Positions 15,973 through 17,009 of a DNA stretch of 17,009 nt are shown here, piece after piece (the stretch's first letter is position 1; each line of letters starts with the position of its first letter). The DNA comes from Psychrobacter sp. UBA3480 (GTDB lineage Bacteria; Pseudomonadota; Gammaproteobacteria; Pseudomonadales; Moraxellaceae). The position numbers and the translations under genes are program-made. Location of the stretch: contig NZ_DFQV01000026.1 in the NCBI RefSeq assembly GCF_002377945.1, positions 83,637 to 100,645 on the forward strand, written 5' to 3'. The notes beneath the pieces are model-generated. The model made no database searches and had not been told where the DNA came from. It saw nothing but the letters and a program-made list of their open reading frames with translations.

Positions 15973-15996
15973 CGAAGCACTTAAACAATGAATAAG

Positions 15997-16018
15997 ATAA
16001 GGCCATTAATGGCCTTAT
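15997..16018 (+). terminator. Rho-independent terminator of the Old Yellow Enzyme gene
   Basis: ATAAGGCCA-TTAA-TGGCCTTAT is a perfect 9-bp stem with a 4-base loop, followed by TTCTATTT. It begins 24 bases after the enzyme stop. The stem is strong; the T tract is interrupted. The sequence is symmetric and could work in either direction. Confidence 0.78.
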
Positions 16019-16081
16019 TTCTATTTACAAATTTAACGCTTTTATATAAGCAGAGGCTTAATTATCAGTCGGTATCATGTC

Positions 16082-16303
16082 ATGAATCAGAACTCCAAAG
16101 ACAGACTTATACGCATATTAATAGGATATATAGGGCTGTATCCAACGCTCCTAATTGTATTAACGTTATTGAAGCCTATAACTCAGGGTTTAAGCCTGCC
16201 AGTGGTGGTATTAATTGAAACCATCATACTTGTTCCACTGACACAGTTGGTGTCTTTCCCACTAGCAGGCTGGGTCATTGAGCGTCTGAGCAGAAAAGAG
16301 TGA
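16082..16303 (+). CDS. Small two-helix membrane protein of unknown function
   Basis: This 73-residue protein is not one I can name. It has a basic polar start (MNQNSKDRLIR) and two hydrophobic stretches, about residues 12-29 (ILIGYIGLYPTLLIVLTL) and 39-63, which contains the motif VPLTQLVSFPLAGWVIERL. The tail is charged (RLSRKE). The layout recalls the short two-helix inner-membrane proteins grouped under DUF2798, but this is only a resemblance. The ribosome site before ATG 16082 is weak. Composition like a real membrane protein, placement after a terminator and a stop 35 bases from the convergent gene support it as real. An overlapping frame from 15988 has no protein-like character. Confidence 0.6.
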   Translation: MNQNSKDRLIRILIGYIGLYPTLLIVLTLLKPITQGLSLPVVVLIETIILVPLTQLVSFPLAGWVIERLSRKE

Positions 16304-16338
16304 TCACTTTTCGCAGCGTTCACTGGTACACCATTCTC

Positions 16339-16806
16339 TTATTCAAGCTCATCAATCAACTGCTTCATTTCATCAATTTCACGCTTTTGGGCTTTTATAA
16401 TATCATCAGCAAGCTGTTGCACACGCGGATCTTCAATATCAGCGCGGCTACTGGTGAGAATGGCAATCGAGTGATGCGGTATCATCGCTTGCATCCAATC
16501 GACTTGGTCGACCGTTGCTTGTGATCTGACGCCCCAAATACCAACAGCAAACATCAATACACTTAGACCATAGATCATCAAATTGACCTTGGTCTTTTTA
16601 TACATATTGGTCATAAATGCCAACATGACCACTGCCATACCGGCACCCATGTAGAGTGCCATATACGCTCGGGTTTCACTAAAGTAAATGTGATCCCACT
16701 GGTAGGTATTGAAGTACATCATGATATACATGATGACAGTCGATGTCAGAATCATTAAGGTGAATTTTACATAAGGGTTCATATTTTTTTGCTTAGCAGC
16801 TTCCAT
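16339..16806 (-). CDS. DUF305 domain membrane protein
   Basis: This 155-residue protein has three predicted membrane helices (about residues 13-32, 47-68 and 74-93) and a C-terminal DUF305 segment (about 100-155) with the hallmark MIPHHSIAI (108-116) and a charged amphipathic helix. DUF305 proteins belong to a ferritin-like superfamily and often lie beside copper-resistance genes. The Met-rich membrane part and the HH pair are consistent with metal handling, though the function is not established. ATG 16806 has a strong ribosome site (GGAGGT, 16813-16818, six bases upstream). It lies 43 bp downstream of the copB end on the same strand, so it probably belongs to that operon. Confidence 0.85.
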   Translation of the reverse strand: MEAAKQKNMNPYVKFTLMILTSTVIMYIMMYFNTYQWDHIYFSETRAYMALYMGAGMAVVMLAFMTNMYKKTKVNLMIYGLSVLMFAVGIWGVRSQATVDQVDWMQAMIPHHSIAILTSSRADIEDPRVQQLADDIIKAQKREIDEMKQLIDELE

Positions 16807-16849
16807 GATATGACCTCCATTGTTTTGTTAAATTAAAATGGGTAGACAG

Positions 16850-17009
16850 TTAAAACCAGAATTTAACTCCCGCAGTCAAACTACTGCTATCAACCGATTC
16901 ATTTTCTTGACGTCGTTGACCACGAGCCTTGCCAAGCGCTGTCTCATAACTAACCCCCACATAAGGTGCTAGCTGGCGACTGAACGTTCCGTAAGTCAGC
17001 CTTACCTCG
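16850..17009 (-). CDS. copB: Copper resistance protein CopB, C-terminal fragment
   Basis: Reading the minus strand from the window edge gives 53 codons in frame to TAA at 16850-16852, too short a piece to stand out as an open reading frame. The peptide includes EVRLTYGTF, LAPYVGVSYE and ends LTAGVKFWF, matching the conserved CopB ending (APYVGV...G...AGVRFWF). CopB is an outer-membrane beta-barrel of the Cop copper-resistance system; the final aromatic Phe is the usual barrel end signal. The rest of the gene, and probably copA, lies beyond the right edge. The DUF305 gene follows 43 bp downstream. Confidence 0.85.
   Translation of the reverse strand, partial: EVRLTYGTFSRQLAPYVGVSYETALGKARGQRRQENESVDSSSLTAGVKFWF

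Noticed and set aside
15988..16218. Open frame overlapping the Old Yellow Enzyme terminator
   Set aside because: It runs through the terminator hairpin, overlaps the better small membrane protein in another frame and shows no protein-like pattern.

Overview
The window looks like chromosomal DNA from a gammaproteobacterium of the Moraxellaceae, most likely Psychrobacter or a close relative. This is inferred from moderate GC (mid-40s % by eye), the style of the proteins (Asn/Gln/Ser/Thr-rich linkers and long low-complexity insertions) and the gene set. No rRNA, tRNA, CRISPR array or intact mobile element is visible.

Layout. (1) 67-3197, minus strand: nirB and nirD, the two subunits of assimilatory NADH-nitrite reductase, separated by an unusual 179-bp gap holding a terminator-like hairpin and 14-bp repeats. 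(2) 3198-3837: a 640-bp divergent control region with a sigma-54-type promoter and two NtrC-like sites. (3) 3838-12541, plus strand: a NarK-type nitrate transporter, a fused PP2C phosphatase/Ser-Thr kinase with a C-terminal membrane anchor, an FAD/NAD(P)H oxidoreductase and a very long molybdenum nitrate reductase (NasA) ending in a [2Fe-2S] domain. (4) 12699-13610: cobA, the methyltransferase that starts siroheme synthesis for NirB. (5) 13775-15972: a divergent LysR-type regulator and Old Yellow Enzyme pair, apparently unrelated to nitrate. (6) 16082-17009: a small membrane protein of unknown function, then a minus-strand DUF305 membrane protein and the C-terminal end of copB, the edge of a copper-resistance operon that continues past the right end.

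Together the first four regions form a nearly complete nitrate-assimilation unit. Nitrate is imported by NarK, reduced to nitrite by NasA with electrons from the FAD protein, and reduced to ammonium by NirBD using siroheme made through CobA. No nitrate-responsive regulator (NasR, NasS/NasT) and no molybdenum-cofactor gene lies in the window.

The most interesting observations are three close matches to the sigma-54 (-24/-12) consensus, upstream of narK, of the FAD protein (inside the kinase gene) and of cobA, with paired NtrC-like sites upstream of the first two. They suggest that one nitrogen-control circuit drives separate transcription units. The kinase-phosphatase fusion within the pathway has no established role and is the best candidate for an undescribed regulatory layer.
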